From NCBI GenBank assembly GCA_003130835.1, contig QEXX01000050.1, positions 1-57,309 on the forward strand: a stretch of DNA of 57,309 bases. Direction: 5' to 3'. The notes under the pieces were generated by a model that did not search any database, was not told where the DNA came from, and saw only the letters and a program-made list of their open reading frames with translations. This stretch comes from Anaerolineae bacterium (GTDB taxonomy: Bacteria > Chloroflexota > Anaerolineae > Anaerolineales > UBA4823). This document shows, piece by piece, positions 38,834 through 47,837 of the stretch (position 1 is the first letter of the stretch; each line of letters opens with the position of its first letter). The position numbers were made by a program, and so were the translations under genes.

Positions 38834-39808
38834 ATGGACCCGTTAATCTTAATTCTGTTAGTGGGTGGAGGGATTGTTGTTATCCTGGTGGTAATGGGGT
38901 TTGTAGTTACTTTGACGAGCGAACAATCGCTTGTTGAAGAGCGTTTGGGAAAATATATTGTCGATCGCGAAGAGAAAAAGATCGGACGCCAGGAAAAAGC
39001 TACTCCGATTGGGGATTGGGTAAATGAGCGGGTAGCAAAATCCAAGTGGGGCTCGGGTATTGCCCGAGATTTAGCCCGCGCAGACATCAAAATGAAGCCG
39101 GGCGAATATATCGCTCTCATTGTCATCATGGTCTTGTTTGTTGGAGGTCTAGCCTATTTCTTTGGTGGCCGCAATCTCATCTTTACGTTGTTGGGTGCTC
39201 TGGGAGGATTCTGGTTGCCTCGCTTTTATGTGCGTCGCCTACAAAACCAACGGTTAAACAACTTTAATAATCAGTTGGCAGATATGTTGAACTTGATGGT
39301 CAATGGCTTGCGGGCCGGTTATTCAACCATGCAGGCCATGGAGGCAGTGAGCAAGGAGATGCCGCCACCAATATCAGATGAGTTCCGGCGTGTCGTGCAA
39401 GAAATGCAAATCGGCATTCCCATGGACCAGGCGCTTGAAAATCTTTATCGAAGAGTTCCGAGTGATGACTTGGACTTAATCATTGCGGCGATTAATGTGC
39501 AGCGGGAAGTGGGTGGTAATTTAGCCGAAATCCTAGATACAATCTCCTATACCATCCGAGAAAGAGTGCGAATAAAAGGAGAAATTCGGGTCCTTACTTC
39601 ACAGGTGGTTTATTCAGGACGATTTCTAGCCGTTATGCCGTTCTTGATTGCGGTAATCCTCTGGTTAATTAATCGCCCGTATATGATGCAGTTCTTTCAC
39701 CCAAACCCAGCCATTCGTCTTTTTGGCATTGGAATGTTGGTGCTTGGTGTCATAATGATTGCTTCGGGTTACTTTGTTATGATGCGAATAGCTAATATTG
39801 AGGTTTAG
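38834..39808 (+). CDS. tadB: Tad pilus inner-membrane platform protein TadB
   Basis: T2SSF-domain protein, 324 residues. One N-terminal helix, then helices near 95-130, the cytoplasmic domain with GLRAGYSTMQAMEAVSKEMPPPI and LDLIIAAINVQREVGGNLAEIL, and two C-terminal helices. ATG 38834 is preferred over TTG 38828 because AGGTAGG precedes it. Pairs with TadC. Confidence 0.92.
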   Translation: MDPLILILLVGGGIVVILVVMGFVVTLTSEQSLVEERLGKYIVDREEKKIGRQEKATPIGDWVNERVAKSKWGSGIARDLARADIKMKPGEYIALIVIMVLFVGGLAYFFGGRNLIFTLLGALGGFWLPRFYVRRLQNQRLNNFNNQLADMLNLMVNGLRAGYSTMQAMEAVSKEMPPPISDEFRRVVQEMQIGIPMDQALENLYRRVPSDDLDLIIAAINVQREVGGNLAEILDTISYTIRERVRIKGEIRVLTSQVVYSGRFLAVMPFLIAVILWLINRPYMMQFFHPNPAIRLFGIGMLVLGVIMIASGYFVMMRIANIEV

Positions 39809-39829
39809 GCTTAAGAAAGGGGACGGTTT

Positions 39830-40783
39830 ATGGAAATAGTCTTGATTGGTGTGATTGTTGTCATCCTCGTTGGAGCACTTATCTTGGTGCTGATTGGTCT
39901 ACGGGATGCAAATCGCGGCGATCCATTACAACAAAGATTAGAAGAATTTGCTGCGAGAGGTGAGACGGCTACCCTCGAAGAAATTGAGTTGTCGCAGCCG
40001 TTTACCGAGCGGGTAATTGTACCCATTGCCCGACGTTTGGGTGACTTTGTTGCCCGATTTACTCCCCAAAATGCCTTGCAGACAACTGCTCATCGCATCG
40101 AATTAGCCGGCAACCCGAAGGGGTTGGACCCAACCGTTTTCTGGGCGTCTCGTTTTATATTGGCTTTTTTGCTGGGGGGATTGTTCATTTTTCTCTTCAC
40201 GATTGGCTTAAGGGATTGGAGTTGGGTTAGGAAATTTTTGGTTGTTGCTGTTTTCATGATCATTGGCTTTTATATTCCAGACCTTTTGCTGACCAGCAAA
40301 ATTAATCGCCGCCAAAAGGAAATCCGCAAATCGATGCCTGATGCTCTAGATTTATTGACAATCTGTGTGGAAGCCGGTTTAGGCTTTGACGGAGCCATGG
40401 CAAAAGTGGTCGAGAAGTGGGATAACGAATTGAGTTTAGCTTTTGCGCGCGTATTGAAAGAGATGCAATTAGGGAAGTTACGCCGCGAAGCTCTGCGCGA
40501 TATGGCGGATCGCATCGGTATCCCGGAGATGACCAGCTTTGTAGCAGCCATTATTCAAAGTGAGCAGTTGGGGGTCAGTATGGCAAAGGTATTGCGCATT
40601 CAGTCTGATCAAATGAGAGTGCGCCGCCGTCAGCGTGCCGAAGAAGAAGCCCATAAAGCGCCAATCAAGATGTTAATTCCCCTTGCTTTGTTAATCTTTC
40701 CTTCGATTTGTATCGTGCTGATGACGCCTGCTTTTATCATGCTGATGCAATCTGCCCTACGAGGTGTGTTGTTCGGGCCGTAA
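39830..40783 (+). CDS. tadC: Tad pilus inner-membrane platform protein TadC
   Basis: T2SSF-domain protein of 317 residues. N-terminal helix, two central helices (about 100-155), then MPDALDLLTICVEAGLGFDGA and MTSFVAAIIQSEQLGVSMAKVL of the platform domain, and a C-terminal helix pair. The downstream comF gene starts 31 nt later. Confidence 0.92.
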   Translation: MEIVLIGVIVVILVGALILVLIGLRDANRGDPLQQRLEEFAARGETATLEEIELSQPFTERVIVPIARRLGDFVARFTPQNALQTTAHRIELAGNPKGLDPTVFWASRFILAFLLGGLFIFLFTIGLRDWSWVRKFLVVAVFMIIGFYIPDLLLTSKINRRQKEIRKSMPDALDLLTICVEAGLGFDGAMAKVVEKWDNELSLAFARVLKEMQLGKLRREALRDMADRIGIPEMTSFVAAIIQSEQLGVSMAKVLRIQSDQMRVRRRQRAEEEAHKAPIKMLIPLALLIFPSICIVLMTPAFIMLMQSALRGVLFGP

Positions 40784-40813
40784 AGGCGCATCTGACTGTA
40801 ACCATCAAGGCTC

Positions 40814-41572
40814 GTGAGTAATCTCGTGAATGACCTCCCGTATCCGTATCTGCTCTATCAGTGGATATGGAAAGCGGTTGATTGGATTTTTCCACCAGTT
40901 TGTGGTGGTTGTAGTATCTTGGGCACGCGTTGGTGTGATCAATGCCAACAGAGTTTGCAAAGAATCCGTGGGCAGTTGTGTTCACGCTGCGGTATGCCAA
41001 TGGGGACAAACACTGTGTGTAATCATTGTCATGAACGTCCTTTTGTTATTGATGGACTGCGCGCGTATGCTTGTTATGCAGGCCCCCTAAGGAATGCCAT
41101 TCATCGCCTAAAATATCAACGGGACATTGCTCTTGGTGAAACGCTGGCTGGCTTTTTGGTTGAGCTTTATCGAGAAGTTCAATGGGAGATTGATTTAGTG
41201 GTTGCAGTGCCTTTAGGGGTTGTTCGGAGAAGAGAACGTGGATATAATCAAGCTGCGTTGATCGCTTATCCGTTGTCCTTGGCGATTCGAGTTCCATACG
41301 GAAGGGGGGCTCTTCAACGCGTAAGAGAAACGGCTTCTCAAGTGGACTTAAGTTTCTTACAACGCCTAGAAAATGTCAAAGATGCCTTTTGGGCAGATGC
41401 GCCAAAGGTTGCCGGTAGGAACGTTCTGGTGATCGATGATGTAACAACAACCGGCGCAACGATTAATGCGTGTGCCGAAGCGCTTAAAAAAGCTGGAGCC
41501 AATACCGTTTATGGGTTTGTTGTCGCTCGAACAATCTTATCAGAAGGAGGCAGAAATGACCGTGCCAGTTGA
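40814..41572 (+). CDS. ComF family phosphoribosyltransferase-like protein
   Basis: 252 residues. N-terminal zinc-finger-like Cys pairs (VCGGCSILGTRWCDQC, CSRCGMPMG, CNHCHERP), then a type I PRTase fold with VLVIDDVTTTGATINACAEAL near residue 208. In naturally competent bacteria ComF is needed for DNA uptake; many non-competent species also have it. GTG start. Its 3' end overlaps the hibernation factor gene by 17 nt, and it follows the Tad genes closely. Confidence 0.9.
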   Translation: MSNLVNDLPYPYLLYQWIWKAVDWIFPPVCGGCSILGTRWCDQCQQSLQRIRGQLCSRCGMPMGTNTVCNHCHERPFVIDGLRAYACYAGPLRNAIHRLKYQRDIALGETLAGFLVELYREVQWEIDLVVAVPLGVVRRRERGYNQAALIAYPLSLAIRVPYGRGALQRVRETASQVDLSFLQRLENVKDAFWADAPKVAGRNVLVIDDVTTTGATINACAEALKKAGANTVYGFVVARTILSEGGRNDRAS

Positions 41573-42116
41573 AATTTTTACTCGGAACATGGAGGTAAGT
41601 GAAAGGCTACAAAATTATATCGATAAGAAAATCGCCAAGTTAGACCGCTATCTGCCCGGCATCGAAGAAGCGCGGGTGGATGTGACCTATGCGAAGTCAG
41701 CGCGCAACGCAGCCGATCGCCAGATTGCCCAAATTACCGTTCGCGGAAAAGGGTTCATCTTGCGTTCAGAGGAACGCGCTGATGACATTTTTGCTGCGTT
41801 GGATACTGCTCTGGATAAAATTCAACGCCGCATTGAAAGGTACAAAGGTAAACACTATCGTGGGCGAGGAGATGGAAGAAGTGCGGCTGAGGTTGTTACA
41901 GCTGTTGTCGAAGAAGAAGCTGAACCGCAACCGATTATTGCAAAACGCAAGAAATTCGCTGTAACGCCCATGGATGAGATGGAAGCTATTGAGCAAATGA
42001 ACTTACTGGGGCATGATAATTTCTTTGTGTTTTTCAATACCAACTCGGGCAGTATCAACGTGCTTTACAAGCGGCGTGATGGCACGTATGGGATCATCGA
42101 GCCTGAGATTCGCTAA
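41556..42116 (+). CDS. hpf: Long-form ribosome hibernation promoting factor
   Basis: 186 residues: N-terminal RaiA/HPF domain (VEIFTRNMEVSERLQNYIDK, then RQIAQITVRGKGFILRSEE) and the C-terminal dimerisation domain of long HPF (MDEMEAIEQMNLLGHDNFFVFFN, G-x-I-N-V-L-Y-K-R-R-D-G-x-Y-G). It dimerises ribosomes to 100S during starvation. The frame extends upstream to 41466, but AAGGAGG 5 nt before ATG 41556 and family length set the start. Confidence 0.95.
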   Translation: MTVPVEIFTRNMEVSERLQNYIDKKIAKLDRYLPGIEEARVDVTYAKSARNAADRQIAQITVRGKGFILRSEERADDIFAALDTALDKIQRRIERYKGKHYRGRGDGRSAAEVVTAVVEEEAEPQPIIAKRKKFAVTPMDEMEAIEQMNLLGHDNFFVFFNTNSGSINVLYKRRDGTYGIIEPEIR

Positions 42117-42142
42117 ACATAGAACATAGACCAGGGAAACAA

Positions 42143-42174
42143 ATGGGGCGGAAAGAAAACACCGCCCCATTTTT
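42143..42174 (+). terminator. Intrinsic terminator after hpf
   Basis: ATGGGGCGG/CCGCCCCAT stem (42143-42170, 10-nt loop) followed by TTTT. Ends the Tad-comF-hpf unit. Confidence 0.92.
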
Positions 42175-42185
42175 GTCTTCTCTTC

Positions 42186-42214
42186 TTGACTCGCATGGAA
42201 ACGGTGGGTACACT
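42186..42214 (+). promoter_or_regulatory. folE promoter
   Basis: TTGACT (42186-42191), 17-nt spacer, TACACT (42209-42214), directly after the hpf terminator and 80 nt upstream of folE. Confidence 0.65.
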
Positions 42215-42293
42215 AAGGTAATCCCACGAGAAGATTGAAATGAGACGATTATTATCATGAGCTAATCCTACCCGTTAGAAAGCAGCAGAGAAA

Positions 42294-42926
42294 ATGGAAA
42301 TTGATCGAGAAACACTCTATCAGATTGCAGGAACCTATGTCGATGCAGAAATTGATCAATTATCAGTTGAAGAAGCGGTGAAGATGATCCTACGGGCTGT
42401 GGGAGAAGACCCCGACCGCGAGGGGCTAGTCAAAACCCCAGAGAGAGTAGCCCGAATGTATGAGGAACTGCTATCAGGATACCGCGTTGATCCAATTGCT
42501 TTGGTAAACGGAGCCGTCTTCGAAGTCGCCTATGACGAAATGGTTTTGGTCCGCGATATTGAGTTTTACAGTTTGTGCGAACATCACCTGTTACCCTTCA
42601 TTGGTCGAGCCCATGTGGCTTACCTGCCAAGGGGGAGAATTATCGGTTTATCAAAAATTCCGCGCATCGTTGATATGTTTGCTCACCGTCTGCAGGTTCA
42701 GGAGAGGATGACTAGACAAATTGCGGATTTTTTGGATGCTTTATTAAATCCAATCGGGGTAGCGGTCGTGGTTGAGGGGTTGCACTTATGTGCAACCATG
42801 CGAGGGGTTAAGAAGCATAGTGCCAGGATGACGACCTCGTCAATGTTGGGGTATTTTCGGAAAAATGTAGCTACGAGGCAAGAATTTTTGGATAATATCT
42901 CTCGCGGGGCTGCTCCCTTATTTTGA
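42294..42926 (+). CDS. folE: GTP cyclohydrolase I
   Basis: First enzyme of tetrahydrofolate/pterin synthesis, GTP to dihydroneopterin triphosphate. 210 residues. [21 protein letters not shown] near 40, zinc motif [20 protein letters not shown] near 95, and [11 protein letters not shown] with the third zinc Cys near 164. Zinc-dependent FolE type IA rather than IB. No other folate gene is nearby. Confidence 0.96.
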   Translation: MEIDRETLYQIAGTYVDAEIDQLSVEEAVKMILRAVGEDPDREGLVKTPERVARMYEELLSGYRVDPIALVNGAVFEVAYDEMVLVRDIEFYSLCEHHLLPFIGRAHVAYLPRGRIIGLSKIPRIVDMFAHRLQVQERMTRQIADFLDALLNPIGVAVVVEGLHLCATMRGVKKHSARMTTSSMLGYFRKNVATRQEFLDNISRGAAPLF

Positions 42927-42981
42927 TATGTTGGGTGAAAGGAAACTTTTTTGGTTTGGTATATTTCTTTGAAATCGAGCT

Positions 42982-43596
42982 ATGAAAAAATTAACCTTGT
43001 GTTTGCTGCTCTTTTGCTTAGGGATTAGCTTTGGTTGTGCAAATCAGCCCCAGCAGGTGTCTGAAGGGACGCAACCAAATGGCCCAATGCCAACAGGAAG
43101 TACGCCGATTAACTCAACCATTGCGACGGGACAGCCCTCATCCTACCTGCTTGAGGAGCAGGAAAGCGCAAATTCCGATCACGCTGTGACAGAGCCATAC
43201 CCATCAACAACGGATGGATTCGACCAAGAACCACTCTCACCCACTTTGTTAGAGACCCCAACTGCACATGTCGACGTTGTAATGCGGGCGACAGATCCGA
43301 ATCGGTTTGTTTTAGCTTCAGGCAAGATTCAATTGGTGGAATTTTTTGCTTTTTGGTGTCCAACGTGTAAAAGCCTGGCACCGGTTTTGAGGAATCTAGA
43401 ACATAGATACAGCGAAAGGATTCAATTCATTTACTTGGATATCGATGATCCGAGAACAAACCCATATAAGCAAGCATTAGGGTATTTATACCAACCACAC
43501 TTGTTCTTAATAGATGGTGAAGGGAAGATTATTCAGCAGTGGGTGGGATATGTCACAGAAGAAGAATTGGACGCGGTGATCCGTACTGTGCAATAA
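42982..43596 (+). CDS. Thioredoxin-fold lipoprotein
   Basis: 204 residues. A lipoprotein signal peptide (MKKLTLCLLLFCLGISFGC, lipid Cys at 19) is followed by about 85 low-complexity Ser/Thr/Pro-rich residues and a thioredoxin domain with FFAFWCPTCKSLAPVL (active-site CPTC near 126). Predicted to be anchored outside the membrane and to act in thiol-disulfide exchange. CcdA, encoded 4 kb downstream, is the type of protein that would feed it electrons (inference). Confidence 0.88.
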   Translation: MKKLTLCLLLFCLGISFGCANQPQQVSEGTQPNGPMPTGSTPINSTIATGQPSSYLLEEQESANSDHAVTEPYPSTTDGFDQEPLSPTLLETPTAHVDVVMRATDPNRFVLASGKIQLVEFFAFWCPTCKSLAPVLRNLEHRYSERIQFIYLDIDDPRTNPYKQALGYLYQPHLFLIDGEGKIIQQWVGYVTEEELDAVIRTVQ

Positions 43597-43628
43597 GCTT
43601 ACAATACCGATTAGAATAGTCCCCTATC

Positions 43629-43657
43629 TTGACAGCTTGGGGTTTAGGGAATAGAAT
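43629..43657 (+). promoter_or_regulatory. Promoter of the copper cassette
   Basis: TTGACA (43629-43634, perfect), 17-nt spacer, TAGAAT (43652-43657, 5 of 6). Predicted start near 43664, at the left arm of the CsoR-type operator. Confidence 0.85.
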
Positions 43658-43660
43658 ACC

Positions 43661-43692
43661 CACATACCCCACCCCATAGGGTGGGGTATGTG
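43661..43692. promoter_or_regulatory. CsoR-type copper operator
   Basis: Perfect 14-bp inverted repeat CACATACCCCACCC / GGGTGGGGTATGTG around CATA, placed on the transcription start and running into the csoR Shine-Dalgarno (GGAGG 43692-43696). G/C-tract inverted repeats with TACCC/GGGTA arms are typical CsoR targets. Confidence 0.85.
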
Positions 43693-43700
43693 GAGGCAGA

Positions 43701-43970
43701 ATGAATAAAGAACTGATCTTGAAACGATTGGCGGTGATTGAAGGCCATCTTAAAGGGGTAAAGAAGATGGTTGAACAGGATGCGTATTGTATTGATGTCA
43801 TCCATCAAATCTATGCTATTCAAGCTGCCTTAAATCGGGTGTCTACTATCATTCTTGATGACCATCTCAATAGCTGTGTGATCTCCGCTGTGCGAGGTGA
43901 GAAGCCTGAAGAACGCGAACGAGTATTGAAAGAAATTGCCAATTTGTTCGAAAAAATTTCTAAACCCTAA
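43701..43970 (+). CDS. csoR: Copper-sensing repressor CsoR
   Basis: 89-residue all-helical DUF156 repressor. The Cu(I) ligands Cys30, His55 and Cys59 have the CsoR spacing (25 and 4 residues), which separates it from formaldehyde-sensing FrmR. It leaves DNA when Cu(I) binds. First gene of csoR-copZ-copA with its own operator upstream. Confidence 0.94.
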   Translation: MNKELILKRLAVIEGHLKGVKKMVEQDAYCIDVIHQIYAIQAALNRVSTIILDDHLNSCVISAVRGEKPEERERVLKEIANLFEKISKP

Positions 43971-44000
43971 TACAAAATTATTTTCAAACAGGAGGTTGAA

Positions 44001-44207
44001 ATGTCAACGGTTACCTATCGAATCCCCAATATTTCTTGTCATCACTGCGTGCACACCATTCAAAGCGAACTCAGCGAAGTCGAAGGAGTCAAAAGTGTTG
44101 TGGCGGAAGTCGAATCAAAAACAGCGCAGATTGAATTTGACGCCCCAGCCACAGAAGAAATTTTAAAAAAGGTGTTAGCTGAAATTAATTATCCAGTTGA
44201 AGAGTAG
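44001..44207 (+). CDS. copZ: Copper chaperone CopZ (HMA domain)
   Basis: 68-residue heavy-metal-associated domain with the metal site [11 protein letters not shown] (Cys13, Cys16). Delivers Cu(I) to CopA and CsoR. AGGAGGTTGAA precedes the ATG. It lies between csoR (30 nt) and copA (19 nt). Confidence 0.94.
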   Translation: MSTVTYRIPNISCHHCVHTIQSELSEVEGVKSVVAEVESKTAQIEFDAPATEEILKKVLAEINYPVEE

Positions 44208-44226
44208 ATGCAACCCCGAAGGGAAT

Positions 44227-46647
44227 ATGTCTGTCAAGCAAGTCATCCTTCCTGTTACCGGTATGACCTGCGCCAATTGTGCGGCAACAATTGAGCGTAA
44301 TCTCAAAAAGGAGCACGGCGTGCATAGTGCAGTGGTCAATCTTTCATCCGAAAGGGCGGTCGTTGAATTTGATCCACAAGTCACAGCATTGCAGGATCTG
44401 CTTAAGAGAGTTCAGAAAGCGGGATATGGCATAGCAACCGGAAAGTTGGAATTTTACCTTAAGGAGGTCGATGACCAAATTCGCTTGAATCGCCTAGAGC
44501 AGAAAATTTTATCTCTAGAGGGGGTTCAAAAAGTCAATCTAAACTATGTCAACGGGCACTTGGAGATCGAGTTCATCCCTACACTCGTTGGTGCAGTAGA
44601 GTTTCGGAAGGTTATCGCCGATGTTGGATTTTCTCTGGTTGAGAGCAAGGGAACAGAAGAGGACCTCGAACGGATTGCCCACGAGCGGGAAATTCGTTAT
44701 CAATATCAATTGCTCTGGGTGGGTTTGATCTTTACCGTGCCTTTGTTTTTGTTTTCGATGGCGCGAGATTTTAATTTATTGCCTCACGAAATTGCTCATG
44801 CAAACTGGGCAAATTATTTGATGTGGTTTTTAGCTACTCCGGTTCAATTCTATGTGGGTTGGCAATATTATGTGGGAGCGTATAAAGCGTTGCGCAACGG
44901 CGCAGCCAACATGGATGTGCTCATTGCACTCGGCTCTTCAGCAGCTTATTTGTATAGTCTCTTGATCACGGTAGGCTTATTATCAGGCCATGTGTATTTT
45001 GAGACTTCTGCCATGATCATCACGTTGATCAAGGTAGGCAAGTACTTAGAAGCAAAGGCGAAAGGACAAACCGGCGAAGCTATTCGAAAATTGATCGCCC
45101 TCAAACCAAAAAAAGCCCGCCTTTTGCGCAATGGAGAAGAAGTCGATATCGCTGTTGATGACGTTCAAGTGGGTGATGTTTTGTTAGTGAAGCCGGGTGA
45201 GAAAATCCCAGTAGATGGGATTGTTCTGGAAGGATATTCTTCGGTAGATGAGTCAATGTTAACCGGCGAGTCGGTACCAGTAGAGAAACAAGTGGGTAGT
45301 GTGGTGTTCGGGGCGACGCTCAATAAAATGGGTTATTTAAAAATCCAAGCTACTAAGGTTGGCAAAGATACTGCACTAGCGCAGATTATCCGCCTAGTAG
45401 AAGAAGCGCAGGGTAGTAAAGCACCGATTCAACGACTTGCTGACCGGGTTTCTGCCATTTTTGTGCCGATCGTCATCTTGATTGCAGGGGTGACGTTTGG
45501 GTATTGGTATTGGCTTGCGCCACGGCTTATGCTTTCGAGTCAGGACATTTTGGAAAGAGCTGTTATTCACGCTGTGGCGGTTTTGGTGATCGCTTGCCCT
45601 TGTGCTATGGGCTTGGCGACCCCTACAGCGGTTATGGTGGGAAGCGGAAAAGGCGCTGAGGTCGGTGTATTGATTAAGAATGGGGAAGCACTAGAGCAAG
45701 CGGGAAAGATAACCAGTGTGATTTTTGATAAGACTGGTACACTTACCAAAGGCAATCCTCAAGTAACCGGAATCGAGCTGGTTGATTTTCACGGCTCTGA
45801 GGAAGAGTTTCTTTGCTTGGTTGCTTCTTTGGAGAAGGTTAGCGAACATCCTTTAGGAGAAGCCATTGTTGCAGAGGCGACGCGCCGTGGCTTATCTCTG
45901 GTCGAGCCCTCTCGGTTTCAAGCCTTTGCCGGCAATGGTGTTGAAGGAGAAGTGATTGGACACAAAGTGCAGGTGGGAAATCAAAGGTTTATCGAAAAGA
46001 ATGGTGTAAATCTACAAAATTATCAAAAGGAAATTGAGCGCTATCATCAAGAAGCAAACACCATGCTCTTTGTGGTCGTTGATGGTGCTCTGGTTGGGAT
46101 GATCGCAGTTGCGGACACCTTGAAGGGTGAAGCGCCTGAGGTGCTTGCTGCATTAAGGAATATGGGTCTATCCGTTGGGATGATCACGGGAGATCATCAT
46201 CAAGTGGCTCAAGCCATTGCACGCAGGCTTGGAATCGACTTGGTGCTGGCGGAGGTCATGCCTAGTCAGAAGGCGTTGCAAATTAAGGAGTTGCAGGAGA
46301 GGGGCGAGAAGGTAGCCATGGTTGGGGATGGAATCAACGATGCACCGGCACTTGCCCAAGCTGATTTGGGGATTGCCATTGGAAGCGGCACCGATGTTGC
46401 TATTGCTTCCGCTCCCATTGTCTTGATGGGAAATGATCTTTGGGGAGTTGTCCGTTCAATTCGCTTATCTCGCCTGACCATGACGACAATCAAGCAAAAT
46501 CTGTTTTGGGCGTTTATTTATAATATTCTCCTTATCCCTGCGGCAGCGGCCGGCTTTCTCAGTCCCATTCTTGCTGCTGCAGCAATGGCTCTGAGCAGTG
46601 TGTTTGTGGTGACGAATAGTCTGCGGTTAAAACGAAAAGCGATCTAA
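44227..46647 (+). CDS. copA: Cu(I)-exporting P1B-type ATPase
   Basis: 806 residues, eight membrane helices. One N-terminal HMA domain has the GMTCANC site (Cys15, Cys18). A second HMA-like fold (about 78-145) has lost its CxxC. Then TGES (actuator), membrane CPC in [15 protein letters not shown] near 457, phosphorylation site DKTGTLTKG near 501, HPLGEAI and [10 protein letters not shown] near 700. CPC plus its neighbours assign Cu(I) export. ATG 44227 is used; the frame extends to 44197 inside copZ without a good start. Confidence 0.96.
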   Translation: MSVKQVILPVTGMTCANCAATIERNLKKEHGVHSAVVNLSSERAVVEFDPQVTALQDLLKRVQKAGYGIATGKLEFYLKEVDDQIRLNRLEQKILSLEGVQKVNLNYVNGHLEIEFIPTLVGAVEFRKVIADVGFSLVESKGTEEDLERIAHEREIRYQYQLLWVGLIFTVPLFLFSMARDFNLLPHEIAHANWANYLMWFLATPVQFYVGWQYYVGAYKALRNGAANMDVLIALGSSAAYLYSLLITVGLLSGHVYFETSAMIITLIKVGKYLEAKAKGQTGEAIRKLIALKPKKARLLRNGEEVDIAVDDVQVGDVLLVKPGEKIPVDGIVLEGYSSVDESMLTGESVPVEKQVGSVVFGATLNKMGYLKIQATKVGKDTALAQIIRLVEEAQGSKAPIQRLADRVSAIFVPIVILIAGVTFGYWYWLAPRLMLSSQDILERAVIHAVAVLVIACPCAMGLATPTAVMVGSGKGAEVGVLIKNGEALEQAGKITSVIFDKTGTLTKGNPQVTGIELVDFHGSEEEFLCLVASLEKVSEHPLGEAIVAEATRRGLSLVEPSRFQAFAGNGVEGEVIGHKVQVGNQRFIEKNGVNLQNYQKEIERYHQEANTMLFVVVDGALVGMIAVADTLKGEAPEVLAALRNMGLSVGMITGDHHQVAQAIARRLGIDLVLAEVMPSQKALQIKELQERGEKVAMVGDGINDAPALAQADLGIAIGSGTDVAIASAPIVLMGNDLWGVVRSIRLSRLTMTTIKQNLFWAFIYNILLIPAAAAGFLSPILAAAAMALSSVFVVTNSLRLKRKAI

Positions 46648-46725
46648 ATAGGATTGACCAAATCGATAAAAACGAGTATCTTTTTGGGACATCAAGGTGT
46701 GTTGAGATTACGAAAAAGGATTGAC

Positions 46726-47823
46726 ATGGTGCAACCAATTTCCCGCCGTGAATTTCTCAAGTTGAGCGGTTATGGTATGGCTGGCATTCTCTTTGGGAAA
46801 AGGGTGAGAGTTCTGGAAAATTCCCCTTTCCCAGAAGGGGAACGTTTGGGCAGAGCCTTTGCAAAAGTGGAGCTAAAGGCGAAACCAGATATCAACTCTG
46901 CGACGGTGGGTGTACTGTATGATGACGCTGTGGTGGTGTGGTTGCGCGAGGTCGTTGGCTCGAATCCATACCGTTACCGCCAGCGATTTGTTGAAACGCC
47001 CCAAGGGTATGTGTGGGCATCTGAATTGCAGCCATGCCAGAATCGGCCGCACCCCCCTGTAGAAAAGCTACCTGAAACAAGTCAAGGTCCCGGGATGTGG
47101 GTTGAAGTGAGCGTGCCATGGGTTGATGTACGCTTGGAGCGTGGCCCGTTTAGCCCTGGCTTCAAATACCGCGTTGAGAATCAATTCCCGATTCGGATGT
47201 ATTACAGCCAAATCTTATGGGTAGACCAAGTCCAAAAAGATGAACAGGGTCAAGTTTGGTACCGGATCAACGAAAAATATGGCTATGGAGATGTCTTCTG
47301 GGCGCATGCAGAGGCGTTTCGTCCCTTAACAGAACAAGATGTAGCGCCGATTGATCCTGAGGCTGAAGAGAAATTAGTGGTCATCAATGTTGAAGAGAAA
47401 GTGCAAACGCTTTCTTGTTACGAAGGCAAAAGAGAGGTCTATTATTGCCGAATTGCTGCCGGAAAGAAATTCGACGCGAAAGGGAATTTCTTGGGACACT
47501 CTTCTACTCCAAGCGGAACGATGTTGATTTGGCGAAAATTGATTTCAACGCACATGAGCGGAGGAACGACAGGTGCAGGATATGACCTGCCGGGAATCGG
47601 GTGGACCGTTTTGTTTACCGGTGATGGAGTGGCTATTCACTCGACTTTTTGGCATAATAACTTTGGTGGGGAACTGATGTCGCATGGTTGTGTCAATGCC
47701 CGACCAGAAGATGCGCAATGGGTGTTCCGCTGGACAAATCCCCCAGTCTCCTATGACCCTGGTGAACTGTACAGCAAGGATACCAATATCCCTCCAACAA
47801 AGATCAAAGTAATAGAAGGATAG
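46726..47823 (+). CDS. Tat-exported L,D-transpeptidase (YkuD family)
   Basis: 365 residues. A Tat signal (SRREFLKLSGYGMAGILFG) is followed by an SH3-like region (about 35-110) and a C-terminal YkuD domain with AIHSTFWHN and the catalytic MSHGCVNARPEDAQW (Cys near 321). Such enzymes make 3-3 crosslinks in peptidoglycan or attach proteins. ATG 46726 (AAAGGA 5 nt upstream) is chosen because it places the Tat motif at the N terminus; the frame runs back to 46654. Confidence 0.9.
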   Translation: MVQPISRREFLKLSGYGMAGILFGKRVRVLENSPFPEGERLGRAFAKVELKAKPDINSATVGVLYDDAVVVWLREVVGSNPYRYRQRFVETPQGYVWASELQPCQNRPHPPVEKLPETSQGPGMWVEVSVPWVDVRLERGPFSPGFKYRVENQFPIRMYYSQILWVDQVQKDEQGQVWYRINEKYGYGDVFWAHAEAFRPLTEQDVAPIDPEAEEKLVVINVEEKVQTLSCYEGKREVYYCRIAAGKKFDAKGNFLGHSSTPSGTMLIWRKLISTHMSGGTTGAGYDLPGIGWTVLFTGDGVAIHSTFWHNNFGGELMSHGCVNARPEDAQWVFRWTNPPVSYDPGELYSKDTNIPPTKIKVIEG

Positions 47824-47837
47824 AAAGAGAGCATACC

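Noticed and set aside
41466-41555. Upstream extension of the hibernation factor frame.
   Set aside because: It lies within comF, lacks a ribosome site and does not match the family; AAGGAGG marks the start at 41556.
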